The notes below the pieces were generated by a model that was not told the origin of the DNA, searched no databases, and worked only from the letters and a program-made list of their open reading frames with translations. Of a DNA stretch of 11,550 nt, positions 1 to 7,406 are shown piece by piece. The first letter of the stretch is position 1. The number at the start of each line of letters is the position of its first letter. Origin of the DNA: JAGOUU01 sp964609155 (GTDB taxonomy: Bacteria > Pseudomonadota > Gammaproteobacteria > JAGOUU01); NCBI GenBank assembly GCA_964609155.1, contig CAZSRF010000047.1:1-11550 (forward strand). Reading direction: 5' to 3'. The position numbers and the translations under genes were made by a program.

Positions 1-41
1 ATTATGCTGCATGAATAGTTGTTTATAAAACTTATTAAAAT

Positions 42-224
42 GTCCGACATCGAGTAAAAGGAAAAAGCGCAATCGCAGTAGCGCGTCAATTTAGTGGAAG
101 AAAGCGCAACTTTAATGGAGAAAGTTTTTGGGCGCGCGGTTATGCCGTGTCGCAAGTCACCAGCAAGCTGGTGCATTATATGTACAAGAAGTGTTGTGTA
201 GAAATTATGATGGTGAAAATTTAG
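42..224 (+). pseudogene. IS200/IS605-family transposase, C-terminal remnant
   Basis: The frame with codons starting at multiples of 3 reads through a segment typical of the C-terminal third of IS200/IS605 (HUH, Y1) transposases: VKGKSAIAVARQF (about 54-92), then GRKRNF, then FWARGYAVS (126-152). In the family this stretch follows the catalytic tyrosine region and normally leads to VSTVG plus a short charged helix. Here the match stops after SQV, at a palindrome (158-173), and the frame ends at TAG 222-224. The frame is also closed by a TAA at 36-38, so the HUH motif and catalytic tyrosine are absent from this window. The region is richer in G+C than the rest. It is a dead fragment; family assignment is fairly secure, exact boundaries are not. 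Confidence 0.72.
158..173. repeat. Perfect 7-bp palindrome inside IS200 remnant
   Basis: CACCAGC (158-164) and GCTGGTG (167-173) form a perfect 7-bp stem with an AA loop, followed by CATTAT. The IS end hairpin at 272-288 has the same architecture (CACCCGC / GCGGGTG followed by CGTTAT). This palindrome lies exactly where the transposase reading frame stops resembling its family, so it may mark a junction or a second copy of the end hairpin. Confidence 0.55.
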
Positions 225-240
225 CTGAGCTTTACGTTGA

Positions 241-288
241 CAGCCCTTGGGGCTGCTCACAATCGTGAAGCCACCCGCACAGCGGGTG
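241..288. repeat. Probable IS200/IS605 right-end hairpins
   Basis: Two stem-loops in tandem: CAGCCC/GGGCTG (241-246/250-255, loop TTG) and CACCCGC/GCGGGTG (272-278/282-288, loop ACA). IS200/IS605 elements end in short imperfect palindromes recognised by TnpA instead of inverted repeats, and the stretch between the hairpins (GCTCAC...GAAGCCACCCGC) has the look of such right ends downstream of related transposase genes. Cleavage would fall a few bases past 288, but the exact tetranucleotide cannot be fixed without the other end. Confidence 0.5.
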
Positions 289-336
289 CGTTATCACTTG
301 CTTCTAAATTATAAGAGTCATACTGATTATTCTTTA

Positions 337-468
337 TTATTTTACTCTTATTTTTAATCGTTTGATTTCATCTTTTAATAAAGAAACTTGATCCTTATTA
401 CCTAAAGACGAGGCCTTTTCAAAAACTTTATTTGTAGATGATTCATAGCTTTCCAATAATGGTATAAT
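337..468 (-). pseudogene. C-terminal fragment of an unrecognised gene, cut by the transposon
   Basis: On the minus strand an open frame enters from the left transposon end and ends at TAA (339-337). It reads PIIPLLESYE, SSTNKVFEKA, SSLGNKDQVS, LLKDEIKRLK, IRVK. The second half is charged, with leucines spaced as in a short coiled coil. Technically the frame stays open through the whole left inverted repeat before meeting a stop, but that part is transposon DNA. I do not recognise the family. No matching N-terminal part is found on the other side of the transposon, so it is not simply a gene split in two within this window. Confidence 0.45.
458..467. repeat. 10-bp direct repeat at left end of the transposon
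   Basis: AATGGTATAA here is repeated exactly at 7446-7455, directly outside the right inverted repeat. One base (T468) separates this copy from the GGG that starts the left inverted repeat. It looks like a target-site duplication but is longer than the 5 bp usual for Tn3-family insertion, and it is offset by one base. Confidence 0.6.
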
Positions 469-507
469 GGGTTCTAGGGAATATACGGCGGAATATGACC
501 TTATGTT
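469..507 (+). repeat. Left terminal inverted repeat (39 bp)
   Basis: It begins GGGTTCTAGGG and ends GACCTTATGTT. Compared with the reverse complement of 7407-7445 it is identical at 36 of 39 positions; the differences are CT versus AC at repeat positions 6-7 and C versus G at position 18, and the inner 21 bp are identical. A G-rich outer end and a length near 38 bp suit Tn3-family ends, although the sequence differs from the classical Tn3 repeat. Confidence 0.9.
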
Positions 508-537
508 GATTATCTAACAATTGCATTATATACCTAA

Positions 538-1095
538 TTATTTATTACATCCAAAATAACCATGGCAGCCTTTTTTAGTTTTTAGTTTATTGAAAACCCA
601 ACCATAAACTTGTTGTTTTTTGCCATCAATTAACTCTATTCTGTTGCTAGCAAAATCCCCATGTATGCAAACATGCAGTTGATTATTAATTAATTGTCTC
701 CATGTTTTAATGAACCTGTCACGAACATCTACACTCAGAGCACGACGCATACCATAAGAATTAACTACACCATCTTTATCTATAGCATTAATTATTAACC
801 CACCAACAGGATATTCGTCCAATTTTTTATTAAACTTTGAATTCCACGATCTTAAGGAAAAGTTCGATGTTTTATAACATTTCCAATATCTATCTGAATT
901 CGTAGGGTCATTATAATCTATAAATTTAGTTGTTAAGCCATAGCTGTCATCGTCCATCATATCTTGTTCAGTTAAAATATCATAATCATCCCCAACTAAT
1001 ACAAATGGATATTTTGCTTTGATAACTGGGTTAATGGCAAATAATTGACTAATAGAAAATAGCCATAATATTATAAATAAAAACAATCTGTCCAT
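538..1095 (-). CDS. Small secreted cysteine-containing protein of unknown function
   Basis: This 185-residue protein has a clear Sec signal peptide: hydrophobic residues 5-19 ending in a QLFA-type cleavage site near residue 20. The mature part has four cysteines (C73, C143, C177, C183), the last two in a short C-terminal GCHGYFGC motif, which suggests disulfides in the periplasm or outside the cell. I do not recognise the family. Its ATG overlaps the stop of the upstream lytic transglycosylase gene by one base (TAATG), so the two are almost certainly translationally coupled. The pairing suggests a role with the transglycosylase at the cell wall, such as partner, substrate-binding or protective protein; this is inference from context only. 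The stop is 30 bp inside the left inverted repeat, placing it as a transposon passenger. Confidence 0.75.
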   Translation of the reverse strand: MDRLFLFIILWLFSISQLFAINPVIKAKYPFVLVGDDYDILTEQDMMDDDSYGLTTKFIDYNDPTNSDRYWKCYKTSNFSLRSWNSKFNKKLDEYPVGGLIINAIDKDGVVNSYGMRRALSVDVRDRFIKTWRQLINNQLHVCIHGDFASNRIELIDGKKQQVYGWVFNKLKTKKGCHGYFGCNK

Positions 1096-1862
1096 TATTT
1101 ATCATGTTTAGTTAGCATAGAATAATATTCATCTAATCTTTTCATACCATCTGGATTATTACCTGATATTATATCTTCTAAGTATGATTTATATGCAGCA
1201 ACAGCTTCTATCCAGGTAGCTTCGCGTTTTAATCGATGGGTAGCAAGAACTTTTTTCCTAAACAACCAACGTACGCCAGCGCAAATATTTGCGGATGGAT
1301 CTAGATAATTAGATTTCTTAATATCAATTAGATGATTTATTAATTCACCATCTTGATCTCTTAAAATTCCAAAAGTAGATGGTAATACTTGCATTAATCC
1401 ACGTGCTTTTCTATTTTCTGGTGGATCAAGTCTAAAACTTGATTCCGTGGCTATTAAAGCTTTTACTAGGTTTGGATCTAAAGGCTCTTTAAAATTAAGA
1501 ACTTCATTCCAATAATTTACCCAACCACGAATATAAATGTCATATTTATCAGCGTCTTTAAATTCTAAAGCATTAGAAGTTGGAGGCCCTGCCAGATCTA
1601 CAAAATATTTGTCGCTAATATAAGAAATCTCATCAAAAGATAATAGATCTTGTATTATTCCTTTTGGTTTAATTGTTCTAGTTGGGTTATCAGCGCAATG
1701 TGATTGTACAACACTTACAGAGCCGTTGGGATGCTCTTTACTTGGAGGATTATGTCTTAAGTATTCTTTTACAAAATGTCTACCAACTGAACAATGGCGC
1801 CAAGGATGAGTTTTTTGCTCAGTATTATCAGATATGGTATTAGGGTTTAATGCTATACTCAT
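1095..1862 (-). CDS. Lytic transglycosylase (SLT domain) with an extra N-terminal domain
   Basis: This 255-residue protein carries an SLT-type lysozyme-like fold in its C-terminal half (about 125-230). Visible motifs are ATESSF with catalytic Glu140, RKARGLMQV (155-159) and AVAAYKS (220-226), matching the family-1 order ES, GLMQ, AY. Such enzymes cleave the MurNAc-GlcNAc bond of peptidoglycan to give 1,6-anhydro products. No signal peptide is visible. Residues about 19-60 form a His/Cys/Pro-rich block (C24, C56, RHNPPSKEHP) that I do not recognise. The gene heads a leftward operon with the secreted cysteine protein, divergent from tnpA. Lytic transglycosylase passengers are known in some Tn3-family transposons, for example mlt in TnXax1-type elements, where they may help DNA entry or infection. 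Only a weak ribosome-binding site precedes the ATG. Confidence 0.85.
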   Translation of the reverse strand: MSIALNPNTISDNTEQKTHPWRHCSVGRHFVKEYLRHNPPSKEHPNGSVSVVQSHCADNPTRTIKPKGIIQDLLSFDEISYISDKYFVDLAGPPTSNALEFKDADKYDIYIRGWVNYWNEVLNFKEPLDPNLVKALIATESSFRLDPPENRKARGLMQVLPSTFGILRDQDGELINHLIDIKKSNYLDPSANICAGVRWLFRKKVLATHRLKREATWIEAVAAYKSYLEDIISGNNPDGMKRLDEYYSMLTKHDK

Positions 1863-1888
1863 ATGTATATGATCAGTGGTAAGATTTT

Positions 1889-1909
1889 AGATGCTGAATA
1901 GTAGCATCT
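1889..1909. promoter_or_regulatory. 7-7-7 dyad: recombinase core site or operator
   Basis: AGATGCT (1889-1895) and AGCATCT (1903-1909) are perfect inverted arms around a 7-bp spacer GAATAGT. Two arms with a 6-8 bp centre is the layout of tyrosine-recombinase core sites, and the position, between divergent genes of a Tn3 element, is where resolution sites often lie. It also covers the -10 of the leftward promoter, so it could equally be a repressor operator. It has not been shown to be either. Confidence 0.45.
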
Positions 1910-1927
1910 GGAGTGTACTTTTGTCAA
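1898..1927 (-). promoter_or_regulatory. Candidate promoter of the transglycosylase operon
   Basis: On the minus strand a perfect -35 TTGACA (1927-1922) is followed after 18 bp by TACTAT (1903-1898, 4 of 6 consensus bases). The ATG at 1862 lies about 36 bp downstream. The -10 falls inside the dyad at 1889-1909. Confidence 0.5.
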
Positions 1928-2007
1928 AATTTTTGAGTCTTAAACATAAGAATATAATATAATGATGTTAAATAAGAAACAAAATAGTTTTTATTATTAG
2001 AGCCATG

Positions 2008-2013
2008 TATAAT
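2008..2013 (+). promoter_or_regulatory. Candidate -10 box for tnpA
   Basis: A perfect TATAAT lies 36 bp before the tnpA ATG, but no good -35 hexamer lies 16-18 bp upstream. Two overlapping TATAAT copies at 1953-1963 are alternatives, with TTGAGT at 1933-1938 at poor spacing. Weak expression would suit a transposase gene. Confidence 0.3.
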
Positions 2014-2048
2014 CCTCTTAAAATCTAGAATAATACTTAATTGGTTGT

Positions 2049-5000
2049 ATGTCCCTGTTAACAATATTCACATCATTAGAACAAAAAAGCTTTGATTTTC
2101 CACCAAAAACTCGCAGTAAAGAACTAATATCTATGTTTATGCTCTCTGATGAGATTAATAGCATTATATTCGGTATGCGTTCCGATGTTAATAAAATTGG
2201 TTTTATGCTGCAATTAGGATATTTTAAGGCTACTGGTAAATTTTTCTCATCCGATCAATTTCGCAATCAAGATATAGTATACTTATCCAGACTTTTAAAT
2301 ATAGACAGTGATGAAATTGATATAGCTCATTATACTACAAAATCTAGATTGTCCCATAAGAAGACAATATTAGCATTACGAGGGTGGACTGATTTTGGCA
2401 ACACAGAGAAAATTGATCTAATAAAGGCTATTGATAGGCAAGTAAGACAACAGCCACATCCGAAGCAACTGATGTTTGCCGCAATAAATTTCTTAATTGG
2501 TAATAAAATAGTAATACCTTCTTATCATTATTTAGCCTCTGTCATTACTGATGCTTATAATAAACTTGAATACAATTTAATTGATATTATTAACCAAAAA
2601 ATTACTGCTGAACAAATAGAGCTTCTAGATGCGCTTTTATCTGCAAAGAATAATAGCAATCTATTACAAATAGGGCAAATTAAACGTATTAATCAATCAT
2701 TAAAAACTCAAAAGATCAATGACAATGTAAGCATTTTTAATTTAATTAAAAAATATTATATTGAATTTGAGTCCATAATAAACGCTCTTAATTTATCCAG
2801 CCAAGCTACAGAATACTATGCAACATGGGTTAAAAAGTCAAAAATTTCACAACTTGAACAATTTAAAGATAGATCCAAATATTATCTGTATATCTTGGCC
2901 TTTTTAAGGCATCAGTTTTTGTATTGGAATGATGTATTAATGGATATTTCACTAAAATCAGTTAAGTCATCTGATAATTCGGCAAAGAAGCAAATAAAAT
3001 TAGATTATACCAAAAACAAAAAAGAACAAAATAAACTAATTTTAGGCATAGCGAAAGAAAGAAATAATTTTAAGGATATGGTTGGTACAGCTAAATATAT
3101 ACTTAAATCTACTGATCTATCGGATAAAGATAAAATATCTAAGCTCAACTCATTATTGGGCTTAGATATTGAAGATTCACATTCTCCGATTGAAGATATA
3201 AAGATTCAAGAGCTTGAAGATAACATTCTAGGTAATAGCAGCGATTATTATAATTATTTGACTGCTGGCTCTAATAAATTACAAAGAAAAATTTCAAATA
3301 TACTGCAGGCGCTAGATTTTAATAAAGAAAGTTCTGATAGTAATATATATAAGGCTATTGAATATTATAAAAATAACTCTGATGAGATTAATAATAATGC
3401 TCCTACTGATTTTTTAAATGCCAGGGAGCTAAAGGAACTTAATAAAAATAATAAGTTCAATGCGTTATTATATAACTCATTGTTATTTATTAAAGTAGCT
3501 GATGGTATTAAGTCTGGTAGGTTAAATTTATTATATTCCTATAGATATTTATCTATATTTGATTATTTGATAGATAAATACATATGGCAACGAGACAAGG
3601 ATAATATATTAAAAACACTAGGGCTTAATAAATTTGCCAATATTGATGATATTATTAGAGATCTAAAATCTAAATTAGACGATAAATATGATTTTGTAAA
3701 CAAAGAATATATTAATGACAATAACGAGTATTTATCATTAAACAAAAAGAACAAATTTAAAGTTAAAACGCCTAAGCTTGAGGAAGACAAGCACAAGACT
3801 ATATCAAACTTGTTATTGCAAAACGAGCACATTCCAATATTGCAATTATTATTTGATATCAATGATGTGGCAAAATTCACTAAAGAGTTTAAGCACCATA
3901 GCATTAAAAATAATAAATCAAGACCAAGTGAACAGACACTATTTGCGGGCATCATTGGTAAGGGATGCAATCTTGGAATATCAAAGCTTGCAAACACATC
4001 TAAAGGCTTAACGTTAGATATTCTTAAAAATGCTATAACCTGGTATTTTGACCTCAAGAACATACAAGAGGCTAATAACAGAATTATTGAATATATTAAT
4101 AAATTATCATTGTCTAATATATATTGTAGTTTGCAAGGAGATGTACACACTAGTAGTGATGGCCAAAAAACAAATGTTAATATTGACTGTCTATTAGCAA
4201 ACTATTCATTTAAATATTTTGGCAAAAATAAAGGCGTTTCAATCTATACTTTTATTGATGAAAAACAAAGCTTATTCTATTCTTCGGTTATTAGCGCATC
4301 AGAGAGGGAAGCAGGCTATGTGATTGATGGTTTATTAAATAATAGAGTAGTAAAATCGTCAATTCACTCTACAGACACGCATGGGTTTACCGAGCTGATC
4401 TTTTGCTTAACCTACTTAATTGATATTAGCTTTGCACCCAGGATTAAAAAAGTTGGTGATCAGAGGCTTTACTCATTTATTACCAGGTCTAGGTATGAAG
4501 AAAAGGGCTATCAAATATTACCAAAAGGCACAATTAATGTTAATTTAATCAAAGAGCACTGGAATGATATATTAAGATTTATGGCCACAATAAAATCAAA
4601 CCATGCTACAGCATCTATCTTAATGAAGCGTTTGAGCTCTTATGCTAAACATGAGCCACTATACAAGGCACTGAAAGAGTTTGGTAAAATAATTAAATCT
4701 ATCTTCATACTTACATATTTTAGTGATGTTAAGCTGCGCCAAAAAATGCAGAAGCAATTAAATGTAATAGAATTAGCTAATAAATTTTCGAAGGCTATAT
4801 TCTTCGCCAATAATCAAGAATTTAATGAAGCACAAAAAGAAGAGCAGGAGATTATTGTTGCGTGTAGAGTCCTAATCCAAAATTCTATTATTTTATGGAA
4901 TTATTTATACTTATCACAATTGATAGTTAATAATAAGACTAAACAAGGCAGAGATAATATTATCAAAATTGTTAAAAGTAGTTCCGTCCTTTCGTGGGCG

Positions 5001-5096
5001 CATGTAAATTTGCACGGCGAGTATGATTTTAACAATTATGCAGCTAATGATTCAAAATTCAATCTAGATGAAATACTAGAGTTGAATATTGCTTAG
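2049..5096 (+). CDS. tnpA: Tn3-family transposase TnpA (full length)
   Basis: This 1015-residue DDE transposase has the length normal for Tn3 TnpA (about 990-1010). The N-terminal ~160 residues (LTIFTSLEQKSFDFPPK, then FMLQLGYFKATGKFF) are the DUF4158-type domain that binds the terminal repeats. The C-terminal DDE_Tnp_Tn3 domain runs from about 630 to 1000. D704 in HTSSDGQK and D776 in HSTDTHGFTE are the first two catalytic aspartates. The third acidic residue should be in the Glu-rich stretch around 922-934, although I cannot single it out. The conserved ending WAHVNLHGEYDF is present near 984-994. It acts at the inverted repeats in replicative transposition, giving cointegrates. The ATG has almost no Shine-Dalgarno sequence, consistent with low expression. 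The recombinase that would resolve cointegrates is encoded two genes downstream. Confidence 0.96.
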   Translation: MSLLTIFTSLEQKSFDFPPKTRSKELISMFMLSDEINSIIFGMRSDVNKIGFMLQLGYFKATGKFFSSDQFRNQDIVYLSRLLNIDSDEIDIAHYTTKSRLSHKKTILALRGWTDFGNTEKIDLIKAIDRQVRQQPHPKQLMFAAINFLIGNKIVIPSYHYLASVITDAYNKLEYNLIDIINQKITAEQIELLDALLSAKNNSNLLQIGQIKRINQSLKTQKINDNVSIFNLIKKYYIEFESIINALNLSSQATEYYATWVKKSKISQLEQFKDRSKYYLYILAFLRHQFLYWNDVLMDISLKSVKSSDNSAKKQIKLDYTKNKKEQNKLILGIAKERNNFKDMVGTAKYILKSTDLSDKDKISKLNSLLGLDIEDSHSPIEDIKIQELEDNILGNSSDYYNYLTAGSNKLQRKISNILQALDFNKESSDSNIYKAIEYYKNNSDEINNNAPTDFLNARELKELNKNNKFNALLYNSLLFIKVADGIKSGRLNLLYSYRYLSIFDYLIDKYIWQRDKDNILKTLGLNKFANIDDIIRDLKSKLDDKYDFVNKEYINDNNEYLSLNKKNKFKVKTPKLEEDKHKTISNLLLQNEHIPILQLLFDINDVAKFTKEFKHHSIKNNKSRPSEQTLFAGIIGKGCNLGISKLANTSKGLTLDILKNAITWYFDLKNIQEANNRIIEYINKLSLSNIYCSLQGDVHTSSDGQKTNVNIDCLLANYSFKYFGKNKGVSIYTFIDEKQSLFYSSVISASEREAGYVIDGLLNNRVVKSSIHSTDTHGFTELIFCLTYLIDISFAPRIKKVGDQRLYSFITRSRYEEKGYQILPKGTINVNLIKEHWNDILRFMATIKSNHATASILMKRLSSYAKHEPLYKALKEFGKIIKSIFILTYFSDVKLRQKMQKQLNVIELANKFSKAIFFANNQEFNEAQKEEQEIIVACRVLIQNSIILWNYLYLSQLIVNNKTKQGRDNIIKIVKSSSVLSWAHVNLHGEYDFNNYAANDSKFNLDEILELNIA

Positions 5097-5100
5097 CCAA

Positions 5101-5200
5101 TTGTGCAAGTGGTGCCTGCACAAATCCAAAATAAATATAACTCAAGCCTGGACAGGCTGGTAATTTCCGAGTATTCTCATAATTAGAATATAGAAATACT
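5101..5200. repeat. Cluster of short dyads between tnpA and the RhuM-Fic gene
   Basis: Three perfect dyads sit in about 100 bp. TTGTGCA/TGCACAA (5101-5107/5117-5123) starts 4 bp after the tnpA stop. AGCCTG/CAGGCT (5145-5150/5153-5158) has a GA loop. TATTCT/AGAATA (5172-5177/5185-5190) has a 7-bp centre and is nested in AGTATT/AATACT (5170-5175/5195-5200). None is followed by a T tract, so they are not ordinary intrinsic terminators. Possible roles are a transcript processing or attenuation structure, an operator for the downstream operon, or a recombinase site. Confidence 0.45.
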
Positions 5201-5204
5201 GGAG
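5201..5204 (+). promoter_or_regulatory. Ribosome-binding site GGAG that fixes the RhuM-Fic start
   Basis: GGAG lies 7 bp before the ATG at 5212. This favours that ATG over the TTG codon at 5209, which is in frame one codon earlier. Confidence 0.65.
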
Positions 5205-5211
5205 ATATTTG

Positions 5212-6171
5212 ATGTCAGAAATAATTATTTATACTTCTAAAGATGGTCGTGTACAACTTGATATAAATTTTGAGCATGATACTTTATGGTTAAATCAGCA
5301 ACAAATGGCTGATTTATTTGGCACAAAGCGGCAAGCCATCACTAAACACTTGAAAAATATATTTATTTCAGGGGAGCTTAATGAGGATTCAGTATGTTCC
5401 AAAATAGAACATACTGCCCAAGATGGTAAAAAGTACAAAACCAACTTTTATACCCTGGATGCAGTTATTTCAGTAGGCTATAGAATTAACTCTAAACAAG
5501 CTACCAATTTTAGGGTATGGGCAACTGAAGTATTAAAGGAACATTTAATATGTGGATATTCTCTCAATAAAAAACGACTTGGTGAACGTGGCTTTGATGA
5601 ATTGCAACAGGCAGTAGAGCTACTTCATAAAACATTGCTTGCTTATGATCATGTAAGCGACATTGGATCAGAAACCATTCAATTAATAATTAGCTATGCT
5701 AAGACATGGCATCTATTGTTGGCCTATGATGAAGATAAATTGAAAATACCAACCACTGGCCAGCAAGAAACTATACAGTTAGATTATAATGTTGCTATTA
5801 ATGCTATTTCTTCACTTAAATATGATTTAGCTATGCGAAATGAAGCTAGCCAATTATTTGGTAATGAACGTCAAAAAGGATTGGAGAGCATACTAAATAA
5901 TATAGAGCAAACTTTTGATAATACGCCATTATATCCAACAGCAATAGAACGTGCTGCTCACCTGCTCTACTTTGTTATTAAAGATCACCCATTTACTGAT
6001 GGCAATAAGCGGATAGCATGTTTAATTTTTCTTTTGTATCTGAAATTACAAAATATAACTATAAAGTTTAATGAAAATGGTCTTGTAGCACTAGCATTGT
6101 TGATAGCTGAAAGTGATCCTAGCCAAAAAGATATTCTGATTAAACTTACAGTAAATTTATTAATAGATTAG
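5212..6171 (+). CDS. RhuM-type N-terminal domain fused to a Fic domain
   Basis: Numbered from the ATG, this is a 319-residue protein. Residues 1 to about 115 are the RhuM virulence-protein domain: LWLNQQQMADLFG with a helix-turn-helix look, then NFYTLDAVISVGYRINS and FRVWATEVLKEHL. The C-terminal half is a Fic domain with the full active-site motif HPFTDGNKR (259-267). His259, Asp263, Gly264, Asn265 and Arg267 are all present, as in AMP-transferring Fic enzymes; Doc kinases have an Ala in place of the Gly. The target is unknown, and no clear inhibitory motif is seen. RhuM-Fic fusions are common in bacterial accessory genomes. Here the gene lies inside the Tn3 element, 112 bp after tnpA and 5 bp before the recombinase, so a role in element maintenance, host modification or control is possible. 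Confidence 0.9.
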   Translation: MSEIIIYTSKDGRVQLDINFEHDTLWLNQQQMADLFGTKRQAITKHLKNIFISGELNEDSVCSKIEHTAQDGKKYKTNFYTLDAVISVGYRINSKQATNFRVWATEVLKEHLICGYSLNKKRLGERGFDELQQAVELLHKTLLAYDHVSDIGSETIQLIISYAKTWHLLLAYDEDKLKIPTTGQQETIQLDYNVAINAISSLKYDLAMRNEASQLFGNERQKGLESILNNIEQTFDNTPLYPTAIERAAHLLYFVIKDHPFTDGNKRIACLIFLLYLKLQNITIKFNENGLVALALLIAESDPSQKDILIKLTVNLLID

Positions 6172-6176
6172 ATCAC

Positions 6177-7400
6177 ATGGCAGAAAAAACGCAAGATATA
6201 GAATTTATAGCGCCGTTATTCACTTTATCAGATATGTCTAGTGATATGGGTAAGGTTATATTGGAATTTACTAGCGATGATTATAATAAAAAACTTGGAT
6301 CCGCACTAATCGATGCTGATAATGACGCAGAAGCTATAGCCACTTTTTTAAATGAATATAAGGACTCTACTGATACACTGAGATCTTATTCTAAAGAAAT
6401 TGAGCGCCTATTACTTTGGTGTATTTATGTTGCCAAAATTAATATCTCAAGCTTAAGGCGAAATCATTTTGTTGATTACCAAGAATTTTTAAAATCCCCT
6501 ACCCCTAAAAAACAATGGTGTGGCCCTGCTATAAGCAGGATTACAAAAGATGGAGAAATTAATAAAAAATGGCGACCATTCGTAAGAGGATTAGGCTCTG
6601 GTTCTATAAATAAAGCGCTAACTATATTAGATTCATTTTTCAACTATTTAGTCCAAACTAATTATTTAACTGGTAATCCACTGGCTGTAGACAAGCGTCG
6701 TAAAAAACGCAATAAATCAAAACCACAAATTATAGATCGCTATCTTGAGTTAGATGAAATTCATGCAGTATTAGATGCATTATCTAATCATAATATCAAT
6801 GATGAGCAACAAAAATTTCAGGTATTAAGAGCCAGGTATATTATATTGTTACTTTTTTTCACAGGGCTTCGCATAGCAGAGGCGGCTAATCATCGCATGG
6901 GTAATTTTATACAACGCGAAGGCAATTGGTTCCTTAGAGTAACCGGGAAAGGTAAAAAAATACGTGAAGTACCCATACCTGATGACTTATTAGATATTTT
7001 GGCTCAATTTAGAATTGAGATTGGATTATTGTCACCAATGCCGAAATTTAGAGAAAAAACTCCGTTAATCCCCATGCAAAATCTAACACAATCTATTACT
7101 ACTCGTCGTATTGATCAGATTATTAGATGGGCTTTTAATTTAGGTGCTAATACCCTAGAAATTGATGAACCAAGAAAAGCATCAAAATTAAGGGCGGCTT
7201 CCGCACATTGGCTGCGTCATAGTTATGTCACATATCTTTTAGATTCAGGAGCTTCGCTTAAAGTAGCACAAGAGAATGCTGGGCATAGCAATGTAGGTAC
7301 TACTATGCATTATCGCCATGTTGCTCAAATTGATAGGCATGAAGCAACAAGATCTTTATCATTAACAAAATCGGAATCCAAGAAAAATATAGATGGTTAG
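6177..7400 (+). CDS. Tyrosine recombinase, likely the transposon's cointegrate resolvase
   Basis: A 407-residue phage-integrase-family protein. An N-terminal SAM-like, core-binding region spans about 50-180. The catalytic domain carries every signature residue: Arg232 in FTGLRIAEA, the beta-hairpin Lys in TGKGKK (258-261), His344 and Arg347 in HWLRHS, His370 in AGHSN and nucleophile Tyr379 in HYRHV. It resembles XerD-like enzymes with an added N-terminal extension. It starts 5 bp after the RhuM-Fic stop without a strong Shine-Dalgarno sequence, so translation is probably coupled, and ends 6 bp before the right inverted repeat. Tn3 elements that use tyrosine recombinases (TnpI of Tn4430, TnpS of Tn4651) resolve cointegrates this way, and no serine resolvase is present here. 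An alternative is an integrase picked up as cargo; the close fit to the transposon end argues against that. Confidence 0.92.
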   Translation: MAEKTQDIEFIAPLFTLSDMSSDMGKVILEFTSDDYNKKLGSALIDADNDAEAIATFLNEYKDSTDTLRSYSKEIERLLLWCIYVAKINISSLRRNHFVDYQEFLKSPTPKKQWCGPAISRITKDGEINKKWRPFVRGLGSGSINKALTILDSFFNYLVQTNYLTGNPLAVDKRRKKRNKSKPQIIDRYLELDEIHAVLDALSNHNINDEQQKFQVLRARYIILLLFFTGLRIAEAANHRMGNFIQREGNWFLRVTGKGKKIREVPIPDDLLDILAQFRIEIGLLSPMPKFREKTPLIPMQNLTQSITTRRIDQIIRWAFNLGANTLEIDEPRKASKLRAASAHWLRHSYVTYLLDSGASLKVAQENAGHSNVGTTMHYRHVAQIDRHEATRSLSLTKSESKKNIDG

Positions 7401-7406
7401 ACGTTT

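Noticed and set aside
3778..4011. 77-codon plus-strand frame inside tnpA
   Set aside because: It is an alternative frame of the transposase with no domain or start signal.
3563..4150. Long minus-strand open frame within tnpA
   Set aside because: It is antisense to a full-length Tn3 transposase, is Leu/Ser-rich in the manner of a shadow frame, and has no recognisable domain or ribosome-binding site.
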